The position numbers and the translations under genes are program-made. This document shows, one piece after another, positions 44,696-57,700 of a stretch of 64,000 bases of DNA. Under the pieces are notes generated by a model. The model was given only the letters and a program-made list of their open reading frames with translations. It was not told the origin of the DNA and did no database searches. Position 1 is the first letter of the stretch. Every line of letters begins with the position of its first letter. The stretch spans positions 58,417,408-58,481,407 of the forward strand of contig OY829329.1 of assembly GCA_963691655.1 (NCBI GenBank), read 5' to 3'. Source of the stretch: Toxonevra muliebris. Lineage: Eukaryota; Arthropoda; Insecta; Diptera; Pallopteridae.

Positions 44696-47600
44696 CATAT
44701 GGAGATGGGTAATTTGGTAGGAGTTCCCCTAGTAATCAAGACTTCAGTGCCGATTTCTTTTCATAAAGAAACTAGAATAAATAATTAATATAAAAGCTTT
44801 GAAATGAAATTTGCAACTTCATTTATAAATTTTTTTTATCCTACTTCGAATATTTCGTAACGAAATTCTATTCTTTCATTTTTTTAACTTAAATTATCAT
44901 TTTTTTGCTATTATTAATAATTATTATTAGTAACATGTTGTTACTTTTTTTCTTTTAAATATAGTTAGTTGCACTAGTGGATATTAGGGGAAGAAAGAAC
45001 CCCCGTTCAAAAATCTCTAAATCTGCTTGAAATTAATTGAAATATTCGAAATAGCATTTAACTGCCTCCTTAGTTTCCTTTTTCAAACTCTTGTTCCCTC
45101 TCAACAATGAATAATGCGGTGAATTTATAGCTTTGAAGCACAGTGTATGTCTGTAGCTCTCAAGCATGACTTTTCATTTCCACCCATAATTTGCGTTTTA
45201 CACTAAACATAAGTGCCTATACCTATTTTTTTTCTGGTGCTCGCTGCTGCTTGTTGGTGCACTGTATTTTGGTAATAATCTACTACGATAATGGTTGGTA
45301 CAAATGGCAGTGTTGCCATGTCATTGCTGCTGTTGTTGTTTTTATTATTCCAGATGTTGTTGTTTTTTGTAGTGTTTTTTTCTTGCTTTAAATTTCGTTT
45401 ACATTTTATACTTGAATTTTGGAATCTAAACTTTTGCATAATTTTCACATGAATGAAAGGAAAAGTTTTTGCGCGCGATGCGACATGCACACACACATAT
45501 GCACGACACTTACACGGAATTTGTATGCAAATTTTAGAGGAAACTCCCTTTGTTTTTGTTGTTGCTGTACTGAAGTGTAAAGAGAGAGAGAGAGAGAGGA
45601 ATTTGATATATGTAGATTGTATGTTGTAGAGAGCGTAAAAGGAAAACAACTAAATGAAGGGCGTAGAATTAGTAGTTCAGAGCATTTAGAGCTGAATGAG
45701 TTTTCTTGCATTCATTTGCTTTCCATTATTAACTTGCCATATTGTATTTTCTTTTTTTTTGTATTTTTAACGCTAGCAGTATTTTCTTCTTGTTTTTATT
45801 GCAGCTAGAAAATTGCTTAAGTCAAGGCGCTTAGCGTGTAATTTAAGCATGTAAATTTTTATCAACATTTAACACTAAAACGAAAATAATTGCATACACG
45901 AACTTTTCTTTTTTGTTGTGCCCTTGCTGCTTTCTCTTCTTTGCCTTTTATTTCGCTTGGCATTTGCCTAAGCGCTTACTTTGAAATTGGGTCATAATTA
46001 AAGTTTAATTTTGAGGCGATTTTCGGTGAGTGTGAATTTGAGGTTCATTTTTCTTGTTTTTTTTTTTGGTTTTATTTTGGAAAACAGAAAATGAATGAAA
46101 AATGTTTAAGACAATTAAGTTTGGAATTGTACAGAAGTGTATGGGGGGAGGGGGAGGAAAAGTGTTTTTTTTTTGTTTCTTTTTAGGGTAAATGGGTTAA
46201 ATAAACTCGGTTTTTATACTTTTTTGTGTTTTTTTTTTAATCTTTGCCAAAAATTTTCAGTTAGTTGAAAAGCAAAGAAGGTCAATAAAAGTTTTGTTAA
46301 TCTTTTTTTAAATACTACTGGCGGATGTTCACGCCAGCAAAGTGCGGTTGATTTTTATGCCAAAATTTATTTAGAATAATAATTATATTAAGTTTTAAGT
46401 AAATTTAAAATAATAAAGTTTAATTAAAAAGAGATGCGTGGAGTTGTTGGGGATTTATGTTTTATTTGTTTTTACTTTCGCCTACATTAAATACGTACTG
46501 TTTTATATAAATACTCCTAAGGATAGGGAACGGGAAGGGGTTTAACATACAAATACCCATCCAGCGCAAAAACAATACTGCTTACTTTAGATTCCGATTC
46601 CTGGTGATTCTCTGTAGTTGGGTTGTAACTCAAGACTATTTGAAACAACTCGACTTAAAATGTGCTTAAAAGCTTATGAAAGCGCTCAAAATTATAAACA
46701 AATAGCCTGTTCTGTCAAATTCATATTCCAAAATCGCTATGAACCAAGTTTTCACTATCAGAGTTAAATCAGACGTTATGGAGATTAAGGCAGACTTTGG
46801 TTTATCCAAATTACAGTAGGAAACCAACTGAGAAAAGTCCTATCCCTAAACAGTATTTGAAACAACAGGAAGGAGCTCAGTCAATGGCTTACACCATTCT
46901 ATAAGAACTAGCTCTAGAATTCTGTTCAAAAGTTAAAAAGCACTACATTACGAATATATGTAATTTTAAGACGAGGGATGAGGGTGAATCTAATTTTTTT
47001 TCCTTGCGTCAACAAGTTTTTATCCCCTAAAATGAGTTTTAGGCATTTTCTAGTCAAGGTTTGCTATTTTTACTTCCTAGATTTAATATTTTTCATTATA
47101 CTGAATATCAATTCCTAACTCAGCATGCTGACCAACAACATCCCAATTTACATCTACATTTAAAAACTCAATACTATAAAGACATTGAAAGTCGAGCATG
47201 GTCAGTCAATCCCAAGTCAGATACAATAATTTTCCTTTAATTTTGTCATTAAATTTAACTTTTCAAAGTTACTACATACAAATAGCTTGAATAAAAAAAA
47301 AAGAATAAACAGATTTAAATTTTACTTTAAAAAACAGAATTTGCTTAATTTAAGATTATTTAAATATGAAATAGAACATAGGGAATTGATAACTTCTTCT
47401 TTTTTTATGTTAGCTTACTTTATTCCTTTCTTCTTTTTTTTTAAATAATTTTATCAAAGGTCAGAGATTAAACGTTAACATTACTAAAAGTAAAGCAAGC
47501 GAAAAGAAAAACCAAAAAAGAAAAAAAATAATGTTAAAATGTCAAAGTAAAAAAAAGTGAAGAAAAAAGCAAAATCATATCAAATCAACAGTTTGTTGAA

Positions 47601-48910
47601 TTTCTTTCATTTTCCAACTAAAAAGTATATGTAGGGGTAGGTCGTCGTACCAACGAGCTAACAACGATGATTCGAGCGTTATTTAGTTAAAATGTCAAAA
47701 GTTTAAATAAACATTTAGAAATGTCAAGCGAATTCCTCAAGCAATCTTCCACTGGCTGACTATCCTCCCTCATTGACTACATCTTCTTGGAAAACCAACT
47801 AAACTCTAACCTACCATTGCCTGACTCTATCTTCTTCTTATCTTATATTAGTACCTACCAAACTCTGCATGGTGCGTGAGTGTAAGCACTTAACATGGAT
47901 TGACTTTATGTAGCAACAGCAGTAGCAGCTATGTATTTTTAAGCTTAATGCTTTCTAATATTTGACTTGTGATATTTTCTTTATTAATTCATTATATTTT
48001 GCTATAAAATTTTTGAAAATAAATTACCAAAAAATGAAAATCATAAAACCAAATAAATAGCGTATTACTAAAACTTACTTATTTACTTACTGGTGGCATA
48101 CAAAATTTATGTAAAATCAAGATAGCCGTGCGAAATTTATGTATGTGATAAAGAAACTTATTAATAAATATGCACAGTACCCATTGACATTTCTATGAAT
48201 AACTGAACATGTTTATAAACATGTACACAGTAACCGTATTCTTGGCAACATGCTGTGAAACATTTTATTGTTGCCAACAAAACTGTTGCTATGTGTGTAT
48301 ACACACACATAGAATCAATAATGGCATTTTGTCATGCCATATTTTTCAATTGTGTGGCAACAAATAGTTTAGAGTTAAGTGAAAATGTTATGAATTCACT
48401 TAACATATTTAAGTATTTGTTTTATTATACAAAATAAATTGAAAAATTAATCTGATCAAGGTGAATGCTCTTTTAACCCTGATCAGATTTAAGAAACTTA
48501 TATGTATAAGGTAAGAAAAGGAATATGTATTCTCAATAAAATTTTAAAAACTAAAAATTTAACTAGTCGGTAAGGCCTCAGTAACTGGGGCTATTTTTTT
48601 GCAGAAGAAATCTATTTATGAAAAACAAATATCAAAAGAGAACCAAACTACTCGTTGGTGTTTGTTTTGTTAGTTGCATATGCAGATAATACGTTAAATA
48701 ATTCTGAGAAATGCCGTTACTTATGTCTTCTCTCTCTCATTTATTATTTACTCCCGGTTAAGCAATGATTTTTTTAACGAAGAATGCAATGCTTTGTTCA
48801 ATGAGCGAATTTTAAAAAATTTCCCACGCTAATATTTTGGAATTGGCTTAACCGATTTTAAGTCTGCTAACCTACTCACCAAGCTCTTCAAATTGATTTA
48901 TAATATGATA
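44696..48910. other. Long non-coding stretch, no gene seen
   Basis: AT-rich. A GA tract is at 45580-45598, TTGTTGTTG runs near 45330 and 45550, and a G-rich patch at 46143-46156. Frames such as 45203-45711 (minus) are low-complexity or CA-repeat driven. Nothing I can name. Confidence 0.5.
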
Positions 48911-49943
48911 GTGTAGCACAGGGCCGTAGCCAGAAATTTTTTTCAAATATTCATAAATAATTTTTATCAAACTGATTTTTAAATACAATAAATTAAATCA
49001 ATGATACATTTGATGGACCCTATAAAATTAAAATTTTAATAAAAATTTTCCGATTTTTTTTATCTTAACCTCAAAAAAATTGCCAAAAGTGACAAAAAAT
49101 TCCCAGAATAATCAAATTGAAATTTTTCAAATAAATATTATTTAATATGCATTCTAGTGCATTTTTTTTATCTTGAGGGACATAATTTCATTAACTCATT
49201 GACTTCCCACTACTGATGATGTACCCAACCTCAAAAAAATTACCAAAAATTGTAGAGGCTCATTTTTTTCAAATGATCATCATTGGGAATTTGAGCCATT
49301 ATCAATGATAAGAAACCCGAATGAGGTTGGCTTATATTCCCTAAATTCGTGAAGTCACAGCTTAAAAGAGATCTTTCTAGTCGTGGTGCTCTGAGCAATA
49401 ATGCGTTAAAAAATTAATTTTAAGATGGGTTTTGCTAATAAGATGGAGTTTTTGCGAAAGAATTTTTCACGAACCTGAAGTCAAAAACTTCCCATCACGT
49501 CACGTTTTAGGAAAAAAAATTGGGTCCAAGCAAGTCTTATTTTACAAGGATCCGATAATTTTTTCTATTTTTATTAATTTTTAAACTTTGCAAACTGACG
49601 AAACCTGAAGTCAAAAACAGTTACTGATCCAGAAAAACTATGAATGCAGGAGTGCTCAGTATCACCTCCTTTTTTTGAATCGGTAGTCAAACCTCATGTC
49701 GAAGAAAATAAATCGGATTTGATCGCATTGTGTAACTAAGATTTAAAATTTTTTTATATTTGACTTTAAAAAAAACCGATGGAAGTAAAAAATATAGTTA
49801 AATAGATTTTATTTTGACTTTTTTCCATCCATTGGCAATTAATCTCAAAAATTAGAATAAAGTTTCCACATTTCGGGGGGGGGGGGGTTAACACCCCCAA
49901 AACCCTCCCTCCCCCCCCCCCTAAATACGGCCTTGGTGTAGAA
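48911..49943. mobile_element. hAT-type non-autonomous element with near-perfect 8-bp TSD
   Basis: GTGTAGCA (48911-48918) and GTGTAGAA (49936-49943) flank a 1,017-bp element starting CAGGGCCGTAGCCAGAAATT and, in reverse complement at the right end, CAAGGCCGTATTTAGGGGGG. The CAGGGCCGTA terminus plus 8-bp duplication fits hAT. A G12 run (49876-49888) and a C10 run (49911-49920) sit just inside the right end. No transposase is visible. Confidence 0.75.
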
Positions 49944-51667
49944 CTTCTGGAATAAAATTGTAGTTACACTAATAAATGTATAGAAGATAAAAAAATGATT
50001 TTAAAATGAGTATATAAAACTTATTTTTCTAGTTGTATCTAGAAAATAACTTAAGACACTTTATTACAAAACTACAAGGATCAGTTTCACGGTTACACAA
50101 TTGCCTCAGTTCTCAGTACTTTGCTGAACTTAGATTAACTAAAGATAGCTGCCTATAGGTGCCAAAACTCTCATTATGATACCATGTAAAAAAGAACAAA
50201 CTTTTGAACCATTAAGTAAATCAAAAAGGAAAATCAATCGGTTTCTAATCTGAATATTAATCAAGTATTTTAAATCATCGAAGACATAAAATAATTAGTT
50301 TCCCTTTCTCGACTTTCACGCTTTAAACTTGAACTGCAAATAATCTCTAAAAACTGATTCCAAAATAACGCAGAAAATAGGGAAAAATATACACTTTTGG
50401 TATGAGATTTTTCGAAACTCCGATCTAATAGAAAATTATGCGATACTCAACACGCAAAAATAATAAGGAATCACTGATTGATATAAACTATCTGTAACCT
50501 CGCTGGTCTTTTCTGTGAAACTAAGATATGAGTCTAGGTAACTTTCCATCCATTTTTCAAATATAAATCTTAGCTGTTAATATTCTTACCATATTCTTAC
50601 CAGGAGAGTTCTCTCACCATTATTAGATGATATACTTTATAATTCTAATTAAAAGAAAATAAGGTCGTAGCGCACAATATACTTTGTAGTTATAGTTTCA
50701 GACCTAACCCCAACGGTAATAAACGAAATTATGGAAAGGGCTTTGAGTCTACTTAATGGCTTCAAAGTCCAAGATACCAGGCTTCAGTCTTCACAAATTC
50801 GATCTAGGAAGGGCTAACATACCTGCGATATACATGGAAAAATGTGAAGACTTCATTCATAAGTATTTTATAAAATGTATCCAACTGCCTAATAGCCAAA
50901 CTGAACTTCACAAAGGGCTCCGAGTAGATTAGAAGAGAAATCACTGGAAGATTGGAACTTCTGTTTAAATTTCTGTTTTATACTTGCCAGATAAAATAAT
51001 TTTAATGTAGAATTCTCAATCAAAATTGTTTTTATGCAAGCAAGAATTCGACTTCGCGGGTAGGAAAGTGGTCAGCGCCGAGTAGAAATGATGTCGTCTT
51101 GTTCACATATTAACAAACGAATACGCATATATGTGCACAAGCAGTTTGGCGAGTAAAACAGGGTATAAACGATACAACATGTGCACACATTTGGTATGGT
51201 CGGATGCAAGTTGAAATGTATATAGACTTAAGATTTTATGTCTCGCTGTACTAAATGTGCGAGTTCAAGTTCAAGTTCGCTCACATTTGTTCATACTAAA
51301 TGTGCGCACATGTTGTATTGTGCTCGGCTCGGCTCGGATTCATATATTTCCATCATTTCACTCCCCATCTACATTTATTTTATGTTTTTTACACTTACCT
51401 AACTCGCGTAAAAAAGTTTCACCTTAAAAGCATTTTAGGTCGTTTGCCGTGGCTTCAAGTAGCCTCTTATTCAAGTTACGAAAGTCATGTATAGCACTAA
51501 CAGACCGAAGGGGAAGTTTAGAAGATTACCCTCTCCCCCCGCCCCCTTTTCTTCGGCAATCCTTGTATCGTGTCCAAAATTATTCAAATATTGAAGTTTG
51601 CAAAAATGTTTTAAACACTTTTCTACATTTTCAATAACATTATTTTCTTTATCTTTTCTAATTTCAG
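49944..51667. other. Non-coding; upstream intron of the 77-residue-protein gene
   Basis: No gene seen. Repeated TACTAAATGTGCG and GTTCAAGTTC words occur at 51248-51305. The stretch ends in the acceptor TTTTCTAATTTCAG at 51667. Confidence 0.5.
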
Positions 51668-51744
51668 ATTAATTCTGTGACATACGTTACTCTTGTGCAA
51701 TGAAAGTGGATGTGAGAAATCATACCGAAACACACTATTGGATT
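51668..51744 (+). other. Exon 1 (coding) of the membrane-protein gene, with 5' untranslated part
   Basis: Acceptor TTTTCTAATTTCAG ends at 51667; donor ATT|GTAAGT is at 51744/51745. It has 32 untranslated bases, then ATG and 15 codons (MKVDVRNHTETHYWI). The acceptor shows that at least one non-coding exon lies further upstream. Confidence 0.6.
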
Positions 51745-54700
51745 GTAAGTATTGTATTGCTCCTACTTATCAGTTACTCTAAATAATAACTCCAACACAG
51801 CTTCAACGCAATCCCAGCAGCAGGACTAACATTTTTACAGTAATCACCCCATTCCGACATAATGACTTTTTAATATAGTACAGCATTTTTTTTTTTTTTT
51901 TTGAATTTGAATACTTCTGGCATGTCACAACAACATGCTGCACAAACTGCCAAGCTGCTGCTGCTTACTTACCACAATTATCTACCGATATCCTTTTTAC
52001 AAAATGCATATCCTTCAAGTTATAAAGTTTTCACAAAAAGGACGCTTTACACTTGGTTTGTTTGCTTGCTTTGTAAGATTTCTTTTTCTTTTTTTTTGGG
52101 GGGGATTTTGCATATTGGCTGGAAGCCAAATAGTCACACATACAAAAAGACAAACAGAGTGAGTGGGAGAGAATTAAAAAGAGAAAAAGAAAGAGTAAAA
52201 CTGGCAGCCACCTTGAAGACCCAACACTTATTTTACTTTGTAGTAAAAACGAAACTACATCATTCCATCTTCATACTCCACGCTACTGTATACTTTAGTC
52301 GAGGACTTTGAGTGACGATAGCATTTTATTGTTTTACAATTGTTCAAAATTATATTTTTGGCACACACACAGAAATAGAAGAAAAAAAGAATACCATCGC
52401 TCAACGCTCGCGGCATGCACAATTACTATTAGTGCTGCCAGTATTGTTGCTACTGCTGCTGATAATAGTTTCGTGGCGAGTAACATGTCATGCCAAAAAA
52501 TAAAAAAAAAAAAAACAGAAAAACAAACTATGAATATGGCATTATTTTCTGTCTGTCTATCTCATTGTTTGCAATGTCACACATTCTGTTCCTCGTACAC
52601 AAAAACAATAACAGAACTAAAGAGCTGAAGCAGCAGCTGCTGCGGCTGAATGAAAGAAATTCATTAATAAATTTATTTTTGCACAGAAATAAAAATATTT
52701 TTCATTGAAATGCAACTAGTATAGATCGATTTCTTATGAAATTCCAATCAAAACAAAAATTTTATGCATTCGAAAGAAATTTAAATGGGAAATTCCAATT
52801 GCATATGTTGCCACAAAAGTTCAGAGAATTGTTTTTTCATTGTTTTATTAGGAATAATGCTGAGTGGGAAATTCTTCAACATATTTTAAGAAATCCAAAT
52901 GTAAAATTTTTTTTATTAAAATCATATGCAGATGACAAAACTTTATTGAGGTTTTTCTTTTACTGAAAACCATTTTGACAAATTTATTTTTACGAAAACA
53001 AATCAAGGAAATATTTATTTATTTGTTATCACCTCGAGAATTTTAAGAATTCACACATGAAAAGGCTAGGAGGTTAATTTCCCTATAGATATCAACTAAA
53101 GAGCGACGACCAACAGTTTCCTGAGCCTGTCCTCAAAAAATCATATTGAACGAACTTGTTGTCGTTAAGAGTACAAGCTCCTTCGTTCTGTACCTTTAAA
53201 ACCGCTTATGCCTCCTTCTCCCAAGGTTACTACAGAGGTCAACCATGTAAATGAAAATAAGTGCACCTTAAACTAATTTATTTGAAAACACGTAGAACAA
53301 ACGTTGTTCGGAATCACAAATACTACCTCTGGGTATGTTTTTAATTGAAATCGGAAGTATTGGGCGTTTAAGGGTTAACGATTCATTGACGAGTTCGTTT
53401 TCTTGGGGAATGGCCTCTTCATTAACGAATTCGTTTTTGATTTCGTTTATGAATTCTTCATGAACTCGAGAATTCCTTGGCAAACGAGCATCATTAGCGA
53501 ATCGTTCACGATACTTTTTTTTGTTTTTTAACTAATTTAACTCGAATAACAAAAGTTATTTTATTCCCACGACATTGAAGTATCATCTTTACAATTTTTA
53601 CAGCAGAAAGGAGAAATATTTTCTTCTGTCGAATTGCTTGCAGTTAAATAAAACTGCATAAGCTCATTCACTTCTCATTTTATTTTTGAAGTGAAACTTC
53701 TTTTCTCTTGCCCTAGAGTAAAACCAACCGGATGTGACGTAGAGCGTAAGTTTGCAATGCGACATAATTTTGTCGAGCAATGTGCATGAGGGGCTAAATA
53801 TCAATATTCCGAAACTGAATTCACGAGCAAACTATATAAATAGTTTTAATTCAATATAACATTTTAATTACACACACACGCCTATGGCAGAAAGAATAAT
53901 GTGTAGCGTCGCCATCTTAAAGTTTATGACAGTTATACATTTCACATACAGATGGCGCAAATGTCCAAGGCATTACATGAAGATGTCGCTCACAAAAAGA
54001 GTTCGTCTACAATTGTCATCAAAACCCAAGCAAATGAAATAAAAAAACACAAGCCAATGAAGTAAAAAATTTAGCGATTGAAAAATTTTATTTGCTTGTT
54101 ATTTGCTTGTGTTTCGTTTAGTTCACAAGAAGTTTCACTTATGCCTTGTGTTCGTTAATTTGGGTAATCCAAACTAAACACACAAAATAATTTTGTTTGT
54201 TACCTTTTTATTTCTTATTGTTTAAACTTTAATTTCATTATTCTCACCAAACAACTTTTTGACGGATGAATTTTTATTTTGAATTCTTTTCTATTTTTTC
54301 TATAACGATTTGTGAAATATCGAATACTCGTTCATTTTTCATACTCGTTGAGAAGTTACTAAAATGAACTCGTTTTAAATGCTATAGCCAAGACTCGTTA
54401 CAGGGTTCATTTTCGAATTCTAAAATGATGGTATTCATTTCTATGATTTGTTCGGTATTTACTTTGCTCAGCAGAATTGCAACTGATTGCTCCTGAACCA
54501 TTTAAATTCGCCTTGTTAATTAATCTGCTCTTTCATTGCCTCAAGTATTTCTATGGTCGAGAACTATTATTATTTGAAAGAGGACGGCTAGAAAGTCAGG
54601 CGACCTATAAGATCTATTGTACCAAAGCCCCAAGAAAGAAAGAAAGGCAGAGAGAAAGAAAGATAGATAAGAAACATACCCAAGCCGAGAATCGAACTCA

Positions 54701-57700
54701 GGTCTCCAGAGATAAGAGTCTGGCACTCTGCTACTAGGCCACAGTGGCGATGGTAGGACCAACAGTTTAACGCCGATTCCGAACGGCTATGTGGCAATTT
54801 TTTATCAGCTCGGTGGTTTTGCCATTACCAACCAAGGTGTGTACTTGTACACATTCTTATAATTCTCATCCGCTTCATATCGATAGTGAATATAAGAAGT
54901 TTATGAGAATTAACCACCAGACCAAGACGGGAATCGAACCCGCAACCTATTGAATGAAAGTCTAGTGCACTATCCACTAGACAATCGAGGTTGTCGGTGG
55001 AGAACTTTCAAGCCTACGGCTTAGAAAGACAAGCCATTCTCTTCATTGATTTAATAATTTAGTTATATTAACCTTATCTTGAAGTTTGGTTAGTAATTTA
55101 TAGGCTTCTCTGATTTCCAGACGATTGACCTGAAGAACACTGTTTTCATCCAAAAGTCGAAGTGATTCAGCAATACCGACCCCGCAGTTTATTTTGAACC
55201 CATTAGTGTAGAAATTCATACCGATGAGAGCTCCACCAAGATGTCTTCTCCAACCTGTTCTTGTAGACGGAGCTCTCATTTATTGCCGAACATTACAGGC
55301 TTTACCCTTTTGTTCGATGTTAATTTCCCAACTATCAAGGATAACTCTTAGGTATATACCATTATTTGATAGAGTGAAAATTTATGAAAAGTAATCTTGA
55401 TCTTTGTGGTGTACAACATCAATTCTGTTTTATTTGGCTTTTCTCCCAGATCACACGTACTGAATACTGAGTGGATTCAAGGCCCCTTCCATAATATCGC
55501 TAATTAAGGTAACAACATAACTGAAACCGTAGTATTTCGAAAGTATATCGGCTATGACAGTCAGCCGTCCCATCACAATTCGTTCTATGCTTGGCCAAAT
55601 ACCTAGAGCAAAACGGATTGCTTGATATTTACCAATACGGTTTCCGTCGAAATTGTTTAATGCACGATCTCATGGCGATCCTCATCGAGAAATGAAACCA
55701 TAGTGTCCATAGCGTAAGTGAGAGCAAAGCGGTTGCACTCTTTTATTTGTTTTCATCGACAATTTTCAGTCATTGACATATAACCCTACTAACCCTACTA
55801 ACTCTACTAGTTAGCGGATGACAGCACTTTTTGCCATTCATACACCTGTCGAAAAACTTTTTAACCCTTTGTAAATAGAGAAGAAAATGCATGTGATGAA
55901 TGATTCGCTCAGCAATAATCCCAAATTAATATATTATTGTGGATGGAGTTGACATTGCGAAGTCAACGGCTTTTGAAGCTCTAGCCAAGTACATCCAATG
56001 GAATAATCATATATTTGAATGAAACCAATAGTAGAAAGAAATGTTTCACTCCAACTGATCTTCGCCTAATCCAGTTAACCTATATTCGTCACAAATTGGG
56101 CAGGAGCAATTGGAGCTCCTGGACCATATTCAACATCAAACGATAAAGGTAAAAGCAGACATTAGGGTTTCTAGCTCTATTGATTCCTGGGAGAATCGTA
56201 GAAACGTTCCCTGCAACCAATTTTTTCAGCCGTTTATGACCTTGAACGTTTACTAATCGTTTTCCTTATTTCCCTTTTTCTCATATCTATTTTCCCTTTC
56301 CCGTCAGCACAATACTTTCTTTGCCTTCATAGGAGAATCCTGCCGTGTGTATTAATTGCCCGTTAAGAAAAAGTCGTACGCTCGTTCACACTTGTGTCGG
56401 TCCGTCGATCGTCCGATTAAGTCATAGATTTGTTCGCCGACGACTTTGTATAATTCGTTTATGTTGAAGTCTTCTCTCGACCCACAATAAACAGACCAAA
56501 ACTTCAACTGGCATCAAAATTAACCTCACATATCACCTTGATCAAAAAGTTCCCGGAATAACCACCGTATGGCGCTCCCATCGTTCCGATTTGACTTCTG
56601 TTTTTATTGTTTAGTTGGTACATCTGTTGTTGATATTCCCTCTTCGCGAAATTTACGTAGCCTATAGTACATCTATCTCTGTGTGCGTTGGCGATTTTTT
56701 ACAATTTTAGAAATGGAGACCGTGTTGACGTCGCAAAACACATGATTTGCGAGGCTGAATCCGATCCCACATTCACCAAAAGGATCATTACTAGAGACGA
56801 GACGTGAGTTTATGAGTACAACACGCAATCCAGACATCAGGCAAGTGAATGGCGTTCACCAAATGAGCCGAAACCAAAAAAACCACGTCGTTTTCAGTCA
56901 AAAAAGAAGGCAATGCTCACGGTTTTCATGGATTAGTGCATCATGAATTTTTGCCAGAAAGCCAGACAGTAAACAAAAAGTATTATTTGGGCGTTATGAG
57001 ACGTTTGCGTGGTGAAGCAATTCGCCGAAAGAGACCAGAATTGTGGACAGAAAACTCGTGGATTTTGCACAATGATAACGCACCATCGCACAGTGCCATC
57101 ATTATTCGTAATTTTTTGACGAAAAATGCAACAAATACCATCCAACAGCCACTGAATTCACCTGATTTGGCTTCCTGTGACCTCTTTCTGTTCAATCCAG
57201 TTAAAAAACCATTACGGGTAAAGCGTTTCAGCAGCCGAGAGGAAGTAATGGAAAAATCGCAGGAAGCACTGATGGACATACCGAAAACCGAATATAAAAA
57301 ATGTTTCGAGGATTGGATCAAGCGCTGGCATAAGTGTGTTGCAGTCGATGGGGATTACTTTGAAGGGGACAATATAAATTTAGATGAATAAACTTGTATT
57401 TTTAATTTTCTGAATAAATTCCGGGAACTTTTTGATCAAGGTGGTATTTTGAATGGGAGACCAAAACTAAATCAAGCTTAAAAGTTTTCAGCGAGGTTAA
57501 CGAGTTGATATTTCCAGGTTTATTGTAAAAAATCTCTTCTAAATTTTTTTATTTTATGTAATACATACATAACTACTTTCTTTCACGGAACTAAACTCAC
57601 GCTGACTTCCTTACTCTAGCACTTGCTTATAAAATACTAGCTGCTTGCCGCATTATTGTAAATCATGTACCATTAATAAAAAATGACAGTTTTAGATTTA

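Noticed and set aside
45203..45711. Minus-strand frames of 88-148 codons
   Set aside because: Composition is driven by AACAAC and CT/CA repeats; no motif and no conserved pattern.
48286..48309. CTATGTGTGTATACACACACATAG as a palindromic regulatory site
   Set aside because: Simple GT/CA dinucleotide sequence is palindromic by nature and the arms differ in length.
50690..50950. Possible LINE thumb remnant (frame with ALSLLNGF-like text)
   Set aside because: No consistent frame or sequence of motifs beyond a few residues.
53268..53483. Minus-strand frame rich in Asn/Glu
   Set aside because: Built from repeated ACGAATTCGTT-like words that recur at 54300-54470; it looks like repeat DNA.
54670..54755. 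Functional tRNA genes (also 34400-34465, 54930-54995, 15035-15100)
   Set aside because: A and B boxes are present, but the acceptor stems do not pair and SINE bodies follow; they are tRNA-derived SINE heads.
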